This document shows positions 37,503-48,077 of a DNA stretch of 64,000 nucleotides, piece by piece (within the stretch, counting starts at the first letter, position 1; the number at the start of each line of letters is the position of its first letter). The DNA lies in contig CP136945.1 in assembly GCA_041530395.1 (NCBI GenBank), positions 434,001 to 498,000 of the forward strand, written 5' to 3'. The notes below the pieces were generated by a model, which saw only the letters and a list, made by a program, of their open reading frames with translations, did no database searches and was not told the DNA's origin. The stretch comes from Thermosynechococcaceae cyanobacterium Okahandja (GTDB lineage Bacteria > Cyanobacteriota > Cyanobacteriia > Thermosynechococcales > Thermosynechococcaceae). The position numbers and the translations under genes were made by a program.

Positions 37503-38594
37503 GTGGGTGATATTGTGTTAGGGAACTTATTTGCCAAAAAAAAGCAAGGCTTGGGGATTGAACTGACCCCAGAGCGGGTCAATATTGTCCAAGTCCAACG
37601 GCAGAAGCAGGGTCTCAAGGCAAATGCCATTGTCTCGGTTCCCCTTAGTGAAGGTGCCATCGTTGACGGCCGCATTATCGACACTGTTGCCGTTGCCGAT
37701 GCCATTCGCCAAGGCATGGAAGACAAACGCATTAAGCAAAAAGAGGTGGTCAGTGCCATCCCCATGAACGAGGCGGTCATCCGCCTGATTCGGTTGCCCG
37801 CAGAGCTACCCGACTACGAGTTGCGCGAAGTGGTGCTGATGCAGGAAGCCCCCCTGTACCTCCCCTTTCCGCGGGAAGAAGCGGATGTTGACTACCAAAA
37901 ATTGGGTAGCTCCCTCGACGAAGACGGCATTGAGCGGGTAGAAATTTTGCTAGTGGGCACGCCCCGAGAAGTTACCGATGCCTACATTACCACCTTCACC
38001 CAAGCCGGACTGCAACTCACGGCCCTCGAAGTCACGAGCTTTGCCCTCATGCGTACCCTGAGAGACTCCCTGCAACAGTTTGTGGGTGAAGCCGCTGCCA
38101 TTGTTGATATTGGTGAGGAAGGCACCGAAATTAGCATTGTCAAAGATGGCATTCCCCAGTTCAACCGCAAAGTTCCCATCGGCAAAGATCGGATGCAGGA
38201 GGCCATCAGCCGAGCCATGAACTTACCCCCCTCCATGGGCGTTGACCTCATTGAAAACTTAACCGTACCCCTTGAACCCATGGATGTTACCGGTGCCCTC
38301 AACCCGAGCGGTGCTGCCATTTTGCGCGTACTGACTGACTTAGCCGATGAAATTCGCCGCTCCATCGACTTTTACCTCAACCAAGGGGAAAGCCTTGAAG
38401 TCTCGCAACTTCTGCTCGCCGGCCCCGGAGCCAGCATTGGTCAAGTGGACGAGTTCTTCAGCCAGCGGCTCAATTACTCCACCACGTTGGTTGACCCCAT
38501 TTCCCTGTTAGGATTGCAAACCCCCGAAGAGATCCCCCTAGAAAAACGCCCGGCGCTTGGCACGGCCATTGGTTTGAGCCTACGCGGAGCCTAA
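37503..38594 (+). CDS. pilM: Type IV pilus assembly protein PilM
   Basis: The 363-residue cytoplasmic actin-like ATPase of the pilus alignment complex starts near LGNLFAKKKQGLGIELTPER and has the ASKHA blocks AAAIVDIGEEGTEISIVKDG and LLLAGPGASIGQV. It binds the N-terminus of PilN. The start at 37503 is GTG; a second GTG at 37515 would also fit. It is the first gene of pilMNOQ, followed by pilN after 17 bases. Confidence 0.94.
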   Translation: MGDIVLGNLFAKKKQGLGIELTPERVNIVQVQRQKQGLKANAIVSVPLSEGAIVDGRIIDTVAVADAIRQGMEDKRIKQKEVVSAIPMNEAVIRLIRLPAELPDYELREVVLMQEAPLYLPFPREEADVDYQKLGSSLDEDGIERVEILLVGTPREVTDAYITTFTQAGLQLTALEVTSFALMRTLRDSLQQFVGEAAAIVDIGEEGTEISIVKDGIPQFNRKVPIGKDRMQEAISRAMNLPPSMGVDLIENLTVPLEPMDVTGALNPSGAAILRVLTDLADEIRRSIDFYLNQGESLEVSQLLLAGPGASIGQVDEFFSQRLNYSTTLVDPISLLGLQTPEEIPLEKRPALGTAIGLSLRGA

Positions 38595-38611
38595 CATCAG
38601 GAGCATCCCCC

Positions 38612-39310
38612 ATGTACTCAGTCGAGATTAACCTCCTAAAAGAACGCCCCGAAATTGGCGGTATGGCCACCACAACACCTGCCGTAGGGGGAGCCAGCAA
38701 TATTCCCATCATTGTTGGTGGCGTGGCGGCTATTTTCTTTGTGGGACTGGCGCTCCTTGGCTCAGTGGGAGCCAATCTCTGGCTGCAACAGCTCACTGCC
38801 AAGCAGCAAAGTATCCAAGAACGACTGGCGGCCATTTCCCCCGACCTCCAGCGCATGGATGAGATCAAGAAAGAAACCGACCAGATTCAAGCAGAAACCA
38901 AAGCCTTAGCATCAGTGTTTGACCAAGTGAAGCCCTGGTCGGCGGTCATGCGCAACATGGCCACCCAAATTCCCGCTGGCGTGCAAATTAGCCGGATCGT
39001 GCAGGGAGGAGGGAATAGCAAGGAGTTAACCATTGAAGGGTCTGCCGTCTCCTTTGAAGATGTCAGTGAGTTCCTGCTCCTGTTGCAAAACCGCTCCCCC
39101 TTCTTTGATGGCAGTGCAACTCAGTTAGTCAAAGCGGATCGCCTCGGCAACACTAACGAGGAATCGCCCGTGACCGTTTCCTTCACCATTAAGACGGCGA
39201 TCGCCTCGGTGCCGGCCTCCGAGTTACTCGATGAGTTAGCCGCTAACGGCGTAGAAGGCCTCGTGGCACGGATTCAGTTTCTTAAGGAAAAAGGAGTAGT
39301 ACAGCAATGA
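38612..39310 (+). CDS. pilN: Type IV pilus assembly protein PilN
   Basis: The 232-residue inner-membrane protein starts MYSVEINLLKERPEI, with the NLL box that docks onto PilM. One membrane helix (about residues 32-54) and a coiled coil follow, then a periplasmic ferredoxin-like region. The stop overlaps the pilO start by 4 bases (ATGA), so the two are translationally coupled. PilN and PilO form the inner-membrane alignment dimer. Confidence 0.92.
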   Translation: MYSVEINLLKERPEIGGMATTTPAVGGASNIPIIVGGVAAIFFVGLALLGSVGANLWLQQLTAKQQSIQERLAAISPDLQRMDEIKKETDQIQAETKALASVFDQVKPWSAVMRNMATQIPAGVQISRIVQGGGNSKELTIEGSAVSFEDVSEFLLLLQNRSPFFDGSATQLVKADRLGNTNEESPVTVSFTIKTAIASVPASELLDELAANGVEGLVARIQFLKEKGVVQQ

Positions 39311-40038
39311 CCCTAACTGGTGATTTTGGTGGGCCGCCGGTTCAAGAACCAGCGCCAAATTATCCAACGCTGTTTGGGGTCACCCTTACCCCCACAGTCA
39401 GTGGTATCTTAATTGCCCTTCTGGGTCTGGGGGGAGCAGTTTACCTTGCAACCCTGTTGATTGCCCCCAAAATAGAGGAAGCAGCCCAGTTGCAGACAGA
39501 AATTACCCAACAGGAAAACGACCTCTCCCAGCGGGAAGTGATCCTGAAGCAACTGAATGATGTCATTGCCGCTCGCGAGCGAACACAGTCAGAAAACGCC
39601 GATGTCCGTAGTCTGTTTGCTACCCAAGAAGCCCTTGACACCCTGCTGCTGGACATCAACCGCCTCATCCTTGCCAGCGATGCCCAGTTAAATAGCTTTC
39701 AGCCAGACAGTGCAAATTCAGGAATTGTCCAAGACGGCTCCCTAGGTCCCGACTTAAATGCCAAACTAAAACGACAGGTCACCAACGTTACCATCCAAGG
39801 TGATTTTGCCAGTGTTGTTGATGTTATGCAAAAAATTGACCAACAACAAAACTTTCTGATGATCAATAACCTAACCATGGAGCGAGTAACCGATGAGGAA
39901 AAGCCCGGAGAAATCATTGCCACCTTTCAGCTAACTGCTTATATTCCCCTCACACCGGAAGAGATTGCGGCCCTAGCACCACCACCACAAGAAGGGGGGC
40001 AGCAGCCGCAAGATCAACAGCAGCAGCAACAACAATAG
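39307..40038 (+). CDS. pilO: Type IV pilus assembly protein PilO
   Basis: The 243-residue protein has one membrane helix (about residues 28-50, VSGILIALLGLGGAVYLATL), a coiled coil and a periplasmic domain. It ends in a Pro/Gln-rich tail with a run of eight consecutive glutamines. It pairs with PilN to connect PilM with the outer-membrane secretin. The start overlaps pilN by 4 bases. The glutamine tail is unusual and probably flexible. Confidence 0.92.
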   Translation: MTLTGDFGGPPVQEPAPNYPTLFGVTLTPTVSGILIALLGLGGAVYLATLLIAPKIEEAAQLQTEITQQENDLSQREVILKQLNDVIAARERTQSENADVRSLFATQEALDTLLLDINRLILASDAQLNSFQPDSANSGIVQDGSLGPDLNAKLKRQVTNVTIQGDFASVVDVMQKIDQQQNFLMINNLTMERVTDEEKPGEIIATFQLTAYIPLTPEEIAALAPPPQEGGQQPQDQQQQQQQ

Positions 40039-40135
40039 CGAATGGTGTTGCACACAAGAGCGTACGTTTTCTGAAGAATAAGTTCACAAGCATCGGCAAA
40101 AACCCTTTGGTAGCATTTGTGAGGAGTCAAGCATC

Positions 40136-42427
40136 GTGAGTCAGCTATTACATCGTCTTGGTTTGGGGGTGGCCACAACGTCCATCATTGCCGCCAGCCA
40201 AACCCCCGGTTGGGCAACCAGTACCGAAATTACCGGTATTCGCCTTGTTACCGCGCCCAACGGCATTCAACTGCTGTTCAACATTCAAGGCAATGTGCGG
40301 CCTGCGGTGTTTACCATCAACCGTGGCAATAGTTCCATTGCCGATATTCCCAACAGTCAACTGCGGCTGCCCCAGGGCGGCGCTTTCCGTCAAGATAATC
40401 CAGCACCGGGCATTTCCTCCGTGGAGGTGGTGCAACTGGATGCCAAAACCATCCGCGTGATGGTCAACGGCATTAGCGCTGCTCCCATTGGCGAAGTGAT
40501 TCGCGAAGGACGCGATGGCCTGCAGATCAACTTTATTACGGCGGAAAGCCCGGCAGGTCCTCAGGTGCCGCCCACGGGCCAACCCATGGCAACTCCCCCC
40601 AGCAGTGGTGCTGTGCCACCCTTTTTACCGCGGGCGGTGGCTCCTCCTGTGGGTGATATGCTCATGAGCCCGGTGAATGCCGACCCAGATGTGGTGCTGT
40701 TGGCCACCAATGAACGCATTCCCCGCCTGCTGCTGCGGGAAGCACCGGTGCGGGAAGTGCTATCCCTGCTTGCCCGTGCCGCTAATATGAACGTGGTCTT
40801 TCCCGAAGGCAATGGCGATGCGGGGGGTACCACCATTTCCCTCGACATTGAAAATGAATCGGTACAGGATGTCTTTAATTATGTCCTGCGGGTCGCTAAC
40901 CTCAAGGCCAATCGCCAAGGGCGCACCATCTTTGTCGGCCAGTTTTTGCCACCGGATGCCCAGAACCGCATTGTACGCACGATTCGCCTGAATCAGATGC
41001 GGGTCTTTGGTTTAGCGGGCAGCACGCGGCAGCAGATTTCCATTGCCCAAACCGGTGGCTCCGTGGCTGGTGTTGGCACCGGTGGTGCGGGGGGCGGTGC
41101 TGGGGCTACGGCAGAAACCTCGATTGCCCGCCAGTCCACCATGGGAGAAGTGGATATTCAACTGGGGGCGGTGCAACTATTAGAGATGTACGGTGCCAAT
41201 CTGCGGGATGTGGCAATTCCCCCCAATCAACCAGCCTGTGATGAAACGGTTGACTTTAACGTTGCGGGTGCCACCCTTGAAAAAGTCTGTCGCGGCACCC
41301 TCCTGCGGGGTCTAGAGGTCATGGGGGATCCGCGCACGAATACCGTTACGTTGGTGGGCACACCGCGGAAAGTGGAAATTGCCACTCAGCTTATTCAGCA
41401 ACTGGATGTGCGCAAACGCCAAGTCATGGTCAACGTCAAGTTTATTGATGTGAACCTGCTGCGGGGTCGCACGGCCAACGCCGACTTAGTCACCAACTTT
41501 GGCTCCTCGTTGTTTGGGGCAATTTTTGACGCAACGGGGTTAACGGTGCAGCGGGGAACATTGCCGGGTGGCGTTCCCGGAGGACAAGTGATTCAGCCAC
41601 CCGTTGCCTTTCCGCCCGAACGATTTTTACTCGGACCTGAGCGTACCGTTACCCTTGATGGTGCCGGTAACATCGTCAATGACCAAACGGCACCGCCGCA
41701 ACAGTTTGTCTTACCCGGCGTGGGCGTGCCTGGGTTTTCAGTCCCCGGCTTAGGGGTAGGCCAAGCCCTGAGTAACTTTTTTGCTCAGCTACAGTTATCG
41801 ATCCAAACGGGTAACGCCACGATTCTCACCAACCCCACGCTTGTCATCCAAGAAGGTAGCGCGGCACAGGTGAACCTGACCCAAGAGATTTTCTCGGGGA
41901 TTCAGTCCCAAGCCAGTACCACGGGCACAGGCAGTGGTGCAGCAGTCGCGGCAACCACCATTACACCGATCATTCGCCCGGCGGGGGTGATCTTCAACGT
42001 TACTGTGGATCAGATTGATGACAATGGCTTTGTGACATTGCAACTCTCCCCAGAAGTGAGTGCCCCCAGCGGTACCTACTCGGTGGTCTTCCCCGGTGTG
42101 GCCAACCCCTCTACCGGCACCCTGCTGTCGCAGCGACGGATGGAGTCGGGGCGGATTCGGCTGCGAGATGGGCAAACGCTGCTGTTGGCGGGTATTATCC
42201 AAGATCAAGACCGCTCCTTGGTGACCAAAATTCCTATCTTGGGCGATATTCCCCTGTTGGGGCGGCTCTTCCGCCGCGAAAGCAACCAGCGGCAGCGCAA
42301 CGAACTAGTCGTGATGGTCACGCCTAAAATTGTGGATGATTCCCAACAGGCAGGTTTTGGCTATCAGTATTCCCCTAGCCCCAACAGTATGCCCCCCAGA
42401 ATTCAAAATCAAATTCTGCGGCCTTAA
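40136..42427 (+). CDS. pilQ: Type IV pilus secretin PilQ
   Basis: The 763-residue secretin forms the outer-membrane pore for the pilus. An export signal (HRLGLGVATTSIIAASQTPG) is followed by an AMIN domain (about residues 30-130), N-domains with ILRGLEVMGDPRTNTVTLVG, and the secretin core ending in ILGDIPLLGRLFRRES and ELVVMVTPKIV. The start is GTG at 40136 with GAGGAG upstream. A separate PilP is absent; cyanobacterial clusters usually lack it. Confidence 0.95.
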   Translation: MSQLLHRLGLGVATTSIIAASQTPGWATSTEITGIRLVTAPNGIQLLFNIQGNVRPAVFTINRGNSSIADIPNSQLRLPQGGAFRQDNPAPGISSVEVVQLDAKTIRVMVNGISAAPIGEVIREGRDGLQINFITAESPAGPQVPPTGQPMATPPSSGAVPPFLPRAVAPPVGDMLMSPVNADPDVVLLATNERIPRLLLREAPVREVLSLLARAANMNVVFPEGNGDAGGTTISLDIENESVQDVFNYVLRVANLKANRQGRTIFVGQFLPPDAQNRIVRTIRLNQMRVFGLAGSTRQQISIAQTGGSVAGVGTGGAGGGAGATAETSIARQSTMGEVDIQLGAVQLLEMYGANLRDVAIPPNQPACDETVDFNVAGATLEKVCRGTLLRGLEVMGDPRTNTVTLVGTPRKVEIATQLIQQLDVRKRQVMVNVKFIDVNLLRGRTANADLVTNFGSSLFGAIFDATGLTVQRGTLPGGVPGGQVIQPPVAFPPERFLLGPERTVTLDGAGNIVNDQTAPPQQFVLPGVGVPGFSVPGLGVGQALSNFFAQLQLSIQTGNATILTNPTLVIQEGSAAQVNLTQEIFSGIQSQASTTGTGSGAAVAATTITPIIRPAGVIFNVTVDQIDDNGFVTLQLSPEVSAPSGTYSVVFPGVANPSTGTLLSQRRMESGRIRLRDGQTLLLAGIIQDQDRSLVTKIPILGDIPLLGRLFRRESNQRQRNELVVMVTPKIVDDSQQAGFGYQYSPSPNSMPPRIQNQILRP

Positions 42428-42550
42428 GGTTCTGGGGCTGTCAGTCTCCACAATGAAGCTCAGTTACCGCCAAGCCTCGTCCTTTGGGGCGGGGTTGGGT
42501 ATTCATTGCTGTGGCACTGGCGATCGCCCCCTAGCCACTGGGACGGTGAC

Positions 42551-42904
42551 TTACATAGTGGCAATGCTATTCAATAGTTCCCAATTTTCGTTTTCGGCAA
42601 TGGCTCGGCTAATGCGGTCAAACCACTCAAAGCAGTGGTTGTGTTTTTTCAGGGTTAGCTCTTTGTTTTTCAGCACGAGGTCAAACTTGGTGACATCGGA
42701 TTGTGCTGTTGCTTTGTCAATCAACACTTCCACTGTGACCAACTGAGCCATGGAAATATCGTCGAGTGCCGTTTCCCGCGCCACAACGTAGTCTTCACCC
42801 ACGTGCGTTACCGTTAGCTCGCAGGATTGTAAGGTTTGCACTAACTGTTCTTTCAGCCGTGCTCGGGGAAGCGCAATAGTGACAACACGAGCATATCGAG
42901 CCAT
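42551..42904 (-). CDS. Conserved hypothetical protein, about 117 residues
   Basis: The protein begins MARYARVVTIALPRARLKEQ at 42904 (the frame is open further up to 42985) and continues with VTHVGEDYVVARETAL and VTVEVLIDKATAQ, ending with a charged helical region. The alternation suggests a small alpha/beta protein. There is no signal or membrane segment. No family is recognised. It is convergent with pilQ and divergent from tmk. Confidence 0.6.
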   Translation of the reverse strand: MARYARVVTIALPRARLKEQLVQTLQSCELTVTHVGEDYVVARETALDDISMAQLVTVEVLIDKATAQSDVTKFDLVLKNKELTLKKHNHCFEWFDRISRAIAENENWELLNSIATM

Positions 42905-43090
42905 AATCGTACAGTGGTAAATTGTCAATTTGCAAACTGTGGTTCCAGTGTAATGGGTATCTTCCGACTTTGACGAGGGACACACTTTGAAGGCGATCGC
43001 TAGTGCAACGGTTCACACCCCCAAGAACAGTTGGCAGTGCTCAGACAGGATGCCGCGATTATACCAGAAAATTACGCCATGTCTTGCTGA

Positions 43091-43789
43091 TTGATGCAAT
43101 CGGAGTTTCATAGGATTGACCCTCCCCGGCGGGGGTATTTTATTGTGTTTGAGGGCGGCGAGGGCGCGGGTAAAACCACTCAAGTGCACTTGCTCACCGA
43201 GTGGCTGCACGCCAGTGGTTGGCTAGAAAAGTTACGTTGCCGTGGCGTTGATCCACCGTTGGTAATCACCCGCGAACCGGGGGGGACGGCCCTTGGCCAA
43301 GATCTGCGCCAGATTCTGCTCCACACGAGGATGGAGATGGCTCCCTTAAGTGAATTACTGCTCTATGCTGCCGATCGCGCCCAACATGTGGCAACCTGCA
43401 TTCAACCCCAGTTAGCCCAAGGCGGCCTTGTGGTGTGCGATCGCTTTACGGCCTCAACGGTAGCCTACCAAGGGTATGGCCGGGGCTTGGATCTGGCGTT
43501 AATTGATCAGGTTAACCACATTGCGACGGGGGGGCTAAGGCCGGATCTGGTGCTATGGCTGGATGTGGCTGCTGAAGTGGGTCTAGAGCGGAGTCGGCAG
43601 CGGGGCGGCGGCGATCGCTTTGAGCAGGCCACCTTGGCTTTCCATGAGCGGGTGCGCAGCGGTTTTGCAGCTCAAGCGGCTAGGGGGGGCGATCGCTGGT
43701 TGCGTATTGATGCGAGTGCGCCCCCAGACACCCTACAGACGGTCATTCAAACCTGTGTGGGGCAGCATTTACAGCGGTGGTATAGCTAG
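43091..43789 (+). CDS. tmk: Thymidylate kinase
   Basis: The 232-residue enzyme phosphorylates dTMP. The P-loop is FEGGEGAGKTTQVHLL, followed by TREPGGTALGQDLR (the DR/E motif region) and CDRFTASTVAYQGYGRGLD. About 12 residues precede the usual start. The first codon may be the TTG at 43091 or the ATG at 43094. Its last 21 bases overlap the convergent birA gene. Confidence 0.95.
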   Translation: MMQSEFHRIDPPRRGYFIVFEGGEGAGKTTQVHLLTEWLHASGWLEKLRCRGVDPPLVITREPGGTALGQDLRQILLHTRMEMAPLSELLLYAADRAQHVATCIQPQLAQGGLVVCDRFTASTVAYQGYGRGLDLALIDQVNHIATGGLRPDLVLWLDVAAEVGLERSRQRGGGDRFEQATLAFHERVRSGFAAQAARGGDRWLRIDASAPPDTLQTVIQTCVGQHLQRWYS

Positions 43790-44488
43790 GGTCACATGGC
43801 CGCTGGCGACAGCCATGATCTCGCCGTTGGCTAAGCGCACCTGTAGATGTCCGCTATCGTTGATGCCTACCCCTTCCCCTCGGCAGAGGAGGCGTTCTGG
43901 TTGCTGCGGATGGCTCACGCACAAGGAACGTCCCTGCAAAAAATCCCGCTGCTGAACGGCCGTTAGCCCATCCCTAGCATGGCTCCAGCACCACAGTAGC
44001 TCTTCGCGCACAGTCACCAACAGTTCCAACACGGTGGGCACGGCATTGGCACTCAAGGCCTGCAAACTCACCGCTTGCGGTAGCGCCTCCTCGGGTAGAT
44101 GTCGGTTCAGACCAACCCCCACCACAAGCCATGCTTGGTGCTGCTCACACAGAATGCCCGCCAGTTTTTTGCCTGCGGCCATCACATCGTTCGGCCACTT
44201 AATCTGGAGTTGATGCCGCAGTGCCGGCACCAGCAATTCCACCGCTTGTACGACTGCTAAACCCGCCAGTAAACTAGGGGCAGCGATCGCACCAGTGTTA
44301 GCGAGCACAAACGAGGCGGTAAAGCCCCCCGAAACCCAGCGCCGCCCGTACTGACCCCGTCCGTGGGTTTGGTGAGGGGTATAGATCACTTGGCCATGAT
44401 AGAGGCGACTGAGGTGACGCGCAGCCCATGCATTGGTGCTGTCGCAGGTGTCTAACCATGTTAGCCATGGCAGGGAAGGCGAACTCAC
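43769..44488 (-). CDS. birA: Biotin--[acetyl-CoA carboxylase] ligase
   Basis: The 239-residue enzyme attaches biotin to the carboxylase carrier protein. GRGQYGRRWVSGG binds biotinoyl-AMP, and IKWPNDVMAAGKKLAGIL holds the catalytic lysine. The N-terminal DNA-binding domain of E. coli BirA is absent, so it is a ligase only, as usual in cyanobacteria. accA lies nearby on the same strand but bioB is 36 kb away. Confidence 0.93.
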   Translation of the reverse strand: MSSPSLPWLTWLDTCDSTNAWAARHLSRLYHGQVIYTPHQTHGRGQYGRRWVSGGFTASFVLANTGAIAAPSLLAGLAVVQAVELLVPALRHQLQIKWPNDVMAAGKKLAGILCEQHQAWLVVGVGLNRHLPEEALPQAVSLQALSANAVPTVLELLVTVREELLWCWSHARDGLTAVQQRDFLQGRSLCVSHPQQPERLLCRGEGVGINDSGHLQVRLANGEIMAVASGHVTLAIPPL

Positions 44489-44522
44489 GGTTCCTGCGTG
44501 CCGTAACTGAGGGTACCGCGCC

Positions 44523-45227
44523 CTAGAAGTTTGGCTGGTGGCGAATTAAGTTAAGGAACTCTTCGCGGGTTTTTTGATCATCGCGGAACACCCCCAGCAT
44601 CGAGCTAGTCACCGTCCAAGAGCCGGGCTTTTGCACCCCGCGCATGACCATGCACATATGGGTAGCCTCCATCACGACCGCCACGCCCTTGGGGTCAAGG
44701 ACGGTTTCAATGGCTTCGGCAACTTGACGGGTCAAGCGTTCCTGCACCTGCAGCCGACGGGCATACATTTCCACAATCCGGGCTAATTTACTCAGGCCAA
44801 TCACCCGCTGGTTGGGAATATAGGCCACGTGGGCTTTGCCGATAAAAGGGAGCATGTGGTGTTCACAAAGGCTAAAGAAGTTGATGTCCCGCACCAAGAC
44901 CATTTCGTCATGGCCTTCGTCAAAAATGGCACCGTTGACTAAGGTTTCGAGGGATTGGCTGTAGCCACTGGTGAGGAATTGCATGGCCTCAGCAACGCGC
45001 TTGGGGGTTTTGAGTAGCCCCTCCCGCTCCGGGTCTTCACCCACATTCAGCAAAATGCTCCGCACGGCTGCCATCATTTCTTCTTTGGCCACATCGGCTT
45101 GGGGCGGCTGCAGAACGGCCTCTTTACCTTGATGGGTGTTGCGGTCGGGGAGGACGGTGGGAGTGGTGGCTTTGCCGTTAGCGATCGATTCGGGCATATT
45201 CAAGCGGTTAGGAGAAGAACTCATCAT
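44523..45227 (-). CDS. folE: GTP cyclohydrolase I
   Basis: The 234-residue enzyme makes 7,8-dihydroneopterin triphosphate for folate and pterins. Zinc ligands are in [10 protein letters not shown] and [13 protein letters not shown], and [22 protein letters not shown] is conserved. About 50 low-conservation residues precede the core. It is the last gene of the ado-aar-accA-SDR-folE series, 39 bases after the SDR gene. Confidence 0.96.
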   Translation of the reverse strand: MMSSSPNRLNMPESIANGKATTPTVLPDRNTHQGKEAVLQPPQADVAKEEMMAAVRSILLNVGEDPEREGLLKTPKRVAEAMQFLTSGYSQSLETLVNGAIFDEGHDEMVLVRDINFFSLCEHHMLPFIGKAHVAYIPNQRVIGLSKLARIVEMYARRLQVQERLTRQVAEAIETVLDPKGVAVVMEATHMCMVMRGVQKPGSWTVTSSMLGVFRDDQKTREEFLNLIRHQPNF

Positions 45228-45266
45228 AGAACTAGGAAAAATTCAGTTGCAGGATTGAAGGCGAGC

Positions 45267-45974
45267 TTAGAGGGTTCCGCCAAGGGGCATGATCACTAGC
45301 TCTTCGACTAAGGCATTTGGGGGGAGCAGGGTGGTCGTTAAAATGGTTTCAGCAATCGTTGCGGCGTTAAGCATACCGCTGCGGTCAAAGTCGCCGTCCA
45401 CCTGTTCCCAGATGGGAGTATCAACAGCGCCCGGACAAATGGCACTCACGCGAATGCCATGGGCGCGTTCTTCACACGCCAATGCTTTGGTCAGTCCCAT
45501 CAGGGCAAACTTAGAGACGCAATAAGCTCCCCAGTCAGGAAAAACCTGCTTGCCAGCGATTGACACTACGTTTACTATCGTACCGCACTGGCGCGATCGC
45601 ATTTGGGGGAGCACGGCTTGGGCACAAAGTAGGGCGCTGGTCAGGTTGACGTTCAGTAGGGTCTGCCAGTCCGCTAGGGGTTGGTCAATGAGGGGTACAG
45701 TTTGCGCCATCCCCGCATTGTTCACAAGGCAATGCACATCGCCGACGGTGGCTACAATCTCTTCAAGGCGCGATTTGGCCGACAGCGGATCGGCAAAATC
45801 AAGGGTGTGGGTGCTGGCATGTACGCCACAGGCAACCACTTGGGCATGAACCGCTGCAAGCTTAGCGGGCGATCGCCCCAGCAGTACCACATTAAAGCCA
45901 GCCTTCGCAAAGGCCACAGCGGTGGCAGCGCCAATACCACTACTGGCACCAGTAATTAGAACCTGTTGGGTCAT
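45267..45974 (-). CDS. Short-chain dehydrogenase/reductase
   Basis: The 235-residue SDR has the NAD(P) motif [20 protein letters not shown], the NNAG motif ([12 protein letters not shown]), and the catalytic YCVSKFALM (Tyr-x3-Lys) with a Ser upstream. Its start overlaps the accA stop by 4 bases. It could be a ketoacyl or aldehyde reductase. The conserved position next to accA and the alkane genes is suggestive, but the substrate is not known. Confidence 0.85.
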   Translation of the reverse strand: MTQQVLITGASSGIGAATAVAFAKAGFNVVLLGRSPAKLAAVHAQVVACGVHASTHTLDFADPLSAKSRLEEIVATVGDVHCLVNNAGMAQTVPLIDQPLADWQTLLNVNLTSALLCAQAVLPQMRSRQCGTIVNVVSIAGKQVFPDWGAYCVSKFALMGLTKALACEERAHGIRVSAICPGAVDTPIWEQVDGDFDRSGMLNAATIAETILTTTLLPPNALVEELVIMPLGGTL

Positions 45975-46945
45975 AGGGCTTGACTAAAGACCCCCATGCG
46001 GCGGAATTTTTGATAGCGGAGTTCCCGCCGTTCACTGCTACTGAGCGCCTGCACCTCTGCTAAGTTGCGGAGGAGTGCCGCTTTTAAGTTCTCTGCCGCT
46101 TCAACGGGGTTACTATGGGCCGCCCCCACCGGCTCGGGCACAATTTCATCTATGATACCTAGCTTCAGCAGGTCCTTCGCGGTAATTTTCAGTGCCTCTG
46201 CCGCTTGGGGTGCTTTTTGGGCATCGCGCCAGAGAATGGCCGCACAGGCTTCGGGGGGGGCAACGCTATAAACGGCGTGCTCAAACATCAACAGGCGATC
46301 GCCCACGCCAATTGCTAGGGCACCGCCTGACCCTCCTTCGCCAATCACCGTACACAGAATTGGCACCTCAAAGCGGAACATCTCCCGCAGATTGTAGGCA
46401 ATGGCTTCCCCTTGGCCAAATTTTTCCGCATCTACCCCCGCCCAAGCCGCTGGCGTATCAATGAAGGTGAGAATTGGCATTTGAAAGCGGTTGGCGTGCT
46501 CCATCAGCCGCAGCGCCTTGCGATAGCCCCCCGGCGAGGCCATGCCAAAGTTACGAGCCACATTATCTTTGGTGTCCCGCCCTTTTTGCTGCCCCAGCAT
46601 CACCACCGGCTGACCGTTCAGGCGACCCACCCCTCCCACAAGAGCCGGGTCATCACTGCCACGGCGATCGCCATGAAGTTCCACCCACTCATCACTAATG
46701 GCCTGAATGTAGTCTAGAGTACTGGGGCGCCGGGGATGCCGCGCCACCTGGAGGGTTTGCCCCGGGGTCAGCTTACTAAAAATTTCCTGACGCAGATGCT
46801 TAGCGCGCTCCTCTAGCTCGTGGATTTGCTCCGAGACATCCACACCAAACTCCGAAGACTTGTCCCGTACCTGCTGGATTTGGGCCTCTAGCTCGACGAG
46901 GGGTTTTTCAAAGTCCAACAGGAGGGTGCGACGTTCATTGGCCAT
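45971..46945 (-). CDS. accA: Acetyl-CoA carboxylase carboxyltransferase subunit alpha
   Basis: The 324-residue subunit transfers carboxyl from biotin to acetyl-CoA to form malonyl-CoA. The helical N-terminus ([20 protein letters not shown]), [40 protein letters not shown] and [17 protein letters not shown] blocks are all present. It lies between aar and the SDR gene, so it supplies fatty-acid synthesis that feeds alkane formation. Confidence 0.97.
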   Translation of the reverse strand: MANERRTLLLDFEKPLVELEAQIQQVRDKSSEFGVDVSEQIHELEERAKHLRQEIFSKLTPGQTLQVARHPRRPSTLDYIQAISDEWVELHGDRRGSDDPALVGGVGRLNGQPVVMLGQQKGRDTKDNVARNFGMASPGGYRKALRLMEHANRFQMPILTFIDTPAAWAGVDAEKFGQGEAIAYNLREMFRFEVPILCTVIGEGGSGGALAIGVGDRLLMFEHAVYSVAPPEACAAILWRDAQKAPQAAEALKITAKDLLKLGIIDEIVPEPVGAAHSNPVEAAENLKAALLRNLAEVQALSSSERRELRYQKFRRMGVFSQAL

Positions 46946-47011
46946 AGACGGTTGAATTCCTTAAAACGTGAGTTGTGAGAGCGATGAACCTAACGAATCT
47001 ATCTCATCCAT

Positions 47012-48040
47012 CTAATCCATATTGAATAACAGTGGCTTAAACCCATGCTTGCGAGACACCTCGCCAATCTGTTGCATTTTCTTAACGGTAATTTGGTTGC
47101 GCCCCCACGAAAAGTTGGTGTGCCACCCCTCAAATTCGAGGAGCATTGCCTCGGCAAAGCAAGCAAACATCTGCCGTGAGGGCACATTCATACTGACAAT
47201 TTCCATAATCTTCCAGTCAATATCTAGGGCGTGCTCCACAATGCCGCCACTAAGCACATGAATCTCGGGATGCTGAATTTTCGTGCCCATATTTTTGGGG
47301 TAGCCGCCGTCAATCATCAGAGATGGTGTTTTAAGCTGCTCTGGGGCAAGCTCTACCCCCTTGGGCATACTGGCCACCCAAACCACAATATCCGCTAAGG
47401 GTAATGCATCCATTAACTCAAGGATTTTGCCGCGACCGAGTTCCGCCTGCAACTCTTCGAGGCGATCGCGATTGCGAGCAACCAGCAACAGGTCTTGAAC
47501 ATCTAACTGGGTGTTTAACCAACGGCACACGGCACTGCCAATATCGCCCGTGGCACCACACACCGCAACCGTTGCACTTGTAAGATCAATGCCTACCTGT
47601 GGCGCGGCTTGTTCAATTTGCTGGCAGATAATATAGGCGGTGTGGGTATTACCGGTGGTAAAACGGCGAAAATCGAGTTCAATGTTCCGCACATGGGACA
47701 TTTTCTCGAGGTCAAAATTCTCAAAAATAATCGAGGAGAACCCCCCCAGTGCCGTAATGTCAATATTATGCTTCTGGGCATGGGCCATCGCGTTGATAAT
47801 TTTGCGGGTTGCCGCCTTGACCCGCTGATTGGCCAGCATCTCCGGCAAAAAGCAGGATTCAACGTATTTCCCGTAAATGGTTTTACCCGTTACACTGGTC
47901 ACCGTAATGTCATCAACGATTTGCGGCGGTGCCATGCACCAAAACTCAAGACCTTGATCGGCGTATTCAGGATAACCTAGCTGGTGGGCAACCGCCTGAG
48001 CATGCTCAAGATTCGTCAGATGACCAATTAATCCAAACAT
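47012..48040 (-). CDS. aar: Long-chain acyl-[acyl-carrier-protein] reductase
   Basis: The 342-residue enzyme reduces acyl-ACP to fatty aldehyde with NADPH. The start [20 protein letters not shown], the binding site [17 protein letters not shown] and the [16 protein letters not shown] region with the catalytic cysteine match the cyanobacterial family over full length. The aldehyde is handed to ADO, whose gene lies 37 bases upstream on the same strand. Confidence 0.97.
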   Translation of the reverse strand: MFGLIGHLTNLEHAQAVAHQLGYPEYADQGLEFWCMAPPQIVDDITVTSVTGKTIYGKYVESCFLPEMLANQRVKAATRKIINAMAHAQKHNIDITALGGFSSIIFENFDLEKMSHVRNIELDFRRFTTGNTHTAYIICQQIEQAAPQVGIDLTSATVAVCGATGDIGSAVCRWLNTQLDVQDLLLVARNRDRLEELQAELGRGKILELMDALPLADIVVWVASMPKGVELAPEQLKTPSLMIDGGYPKNMGTKIQHPEIHVLSGGIVEHALDIDWKIMEIVSMNVPSRQMFACFAEAMLLEFEGWHTNFSWGRNQITVKKMQQIGEVSRKHGFKPLLFNMD

Positions 48041-48077
48041 ATAGGGTGACTAAACGTAACGGTATATTAAGCCACCA

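Noticed and set aside
37503-42427. Missing pilP as evidence of a broken pilus operon
   Set aside because: Cyanobacterial pilMNOQ clusters normally lack a separate pilP, and all four genes here are full length.
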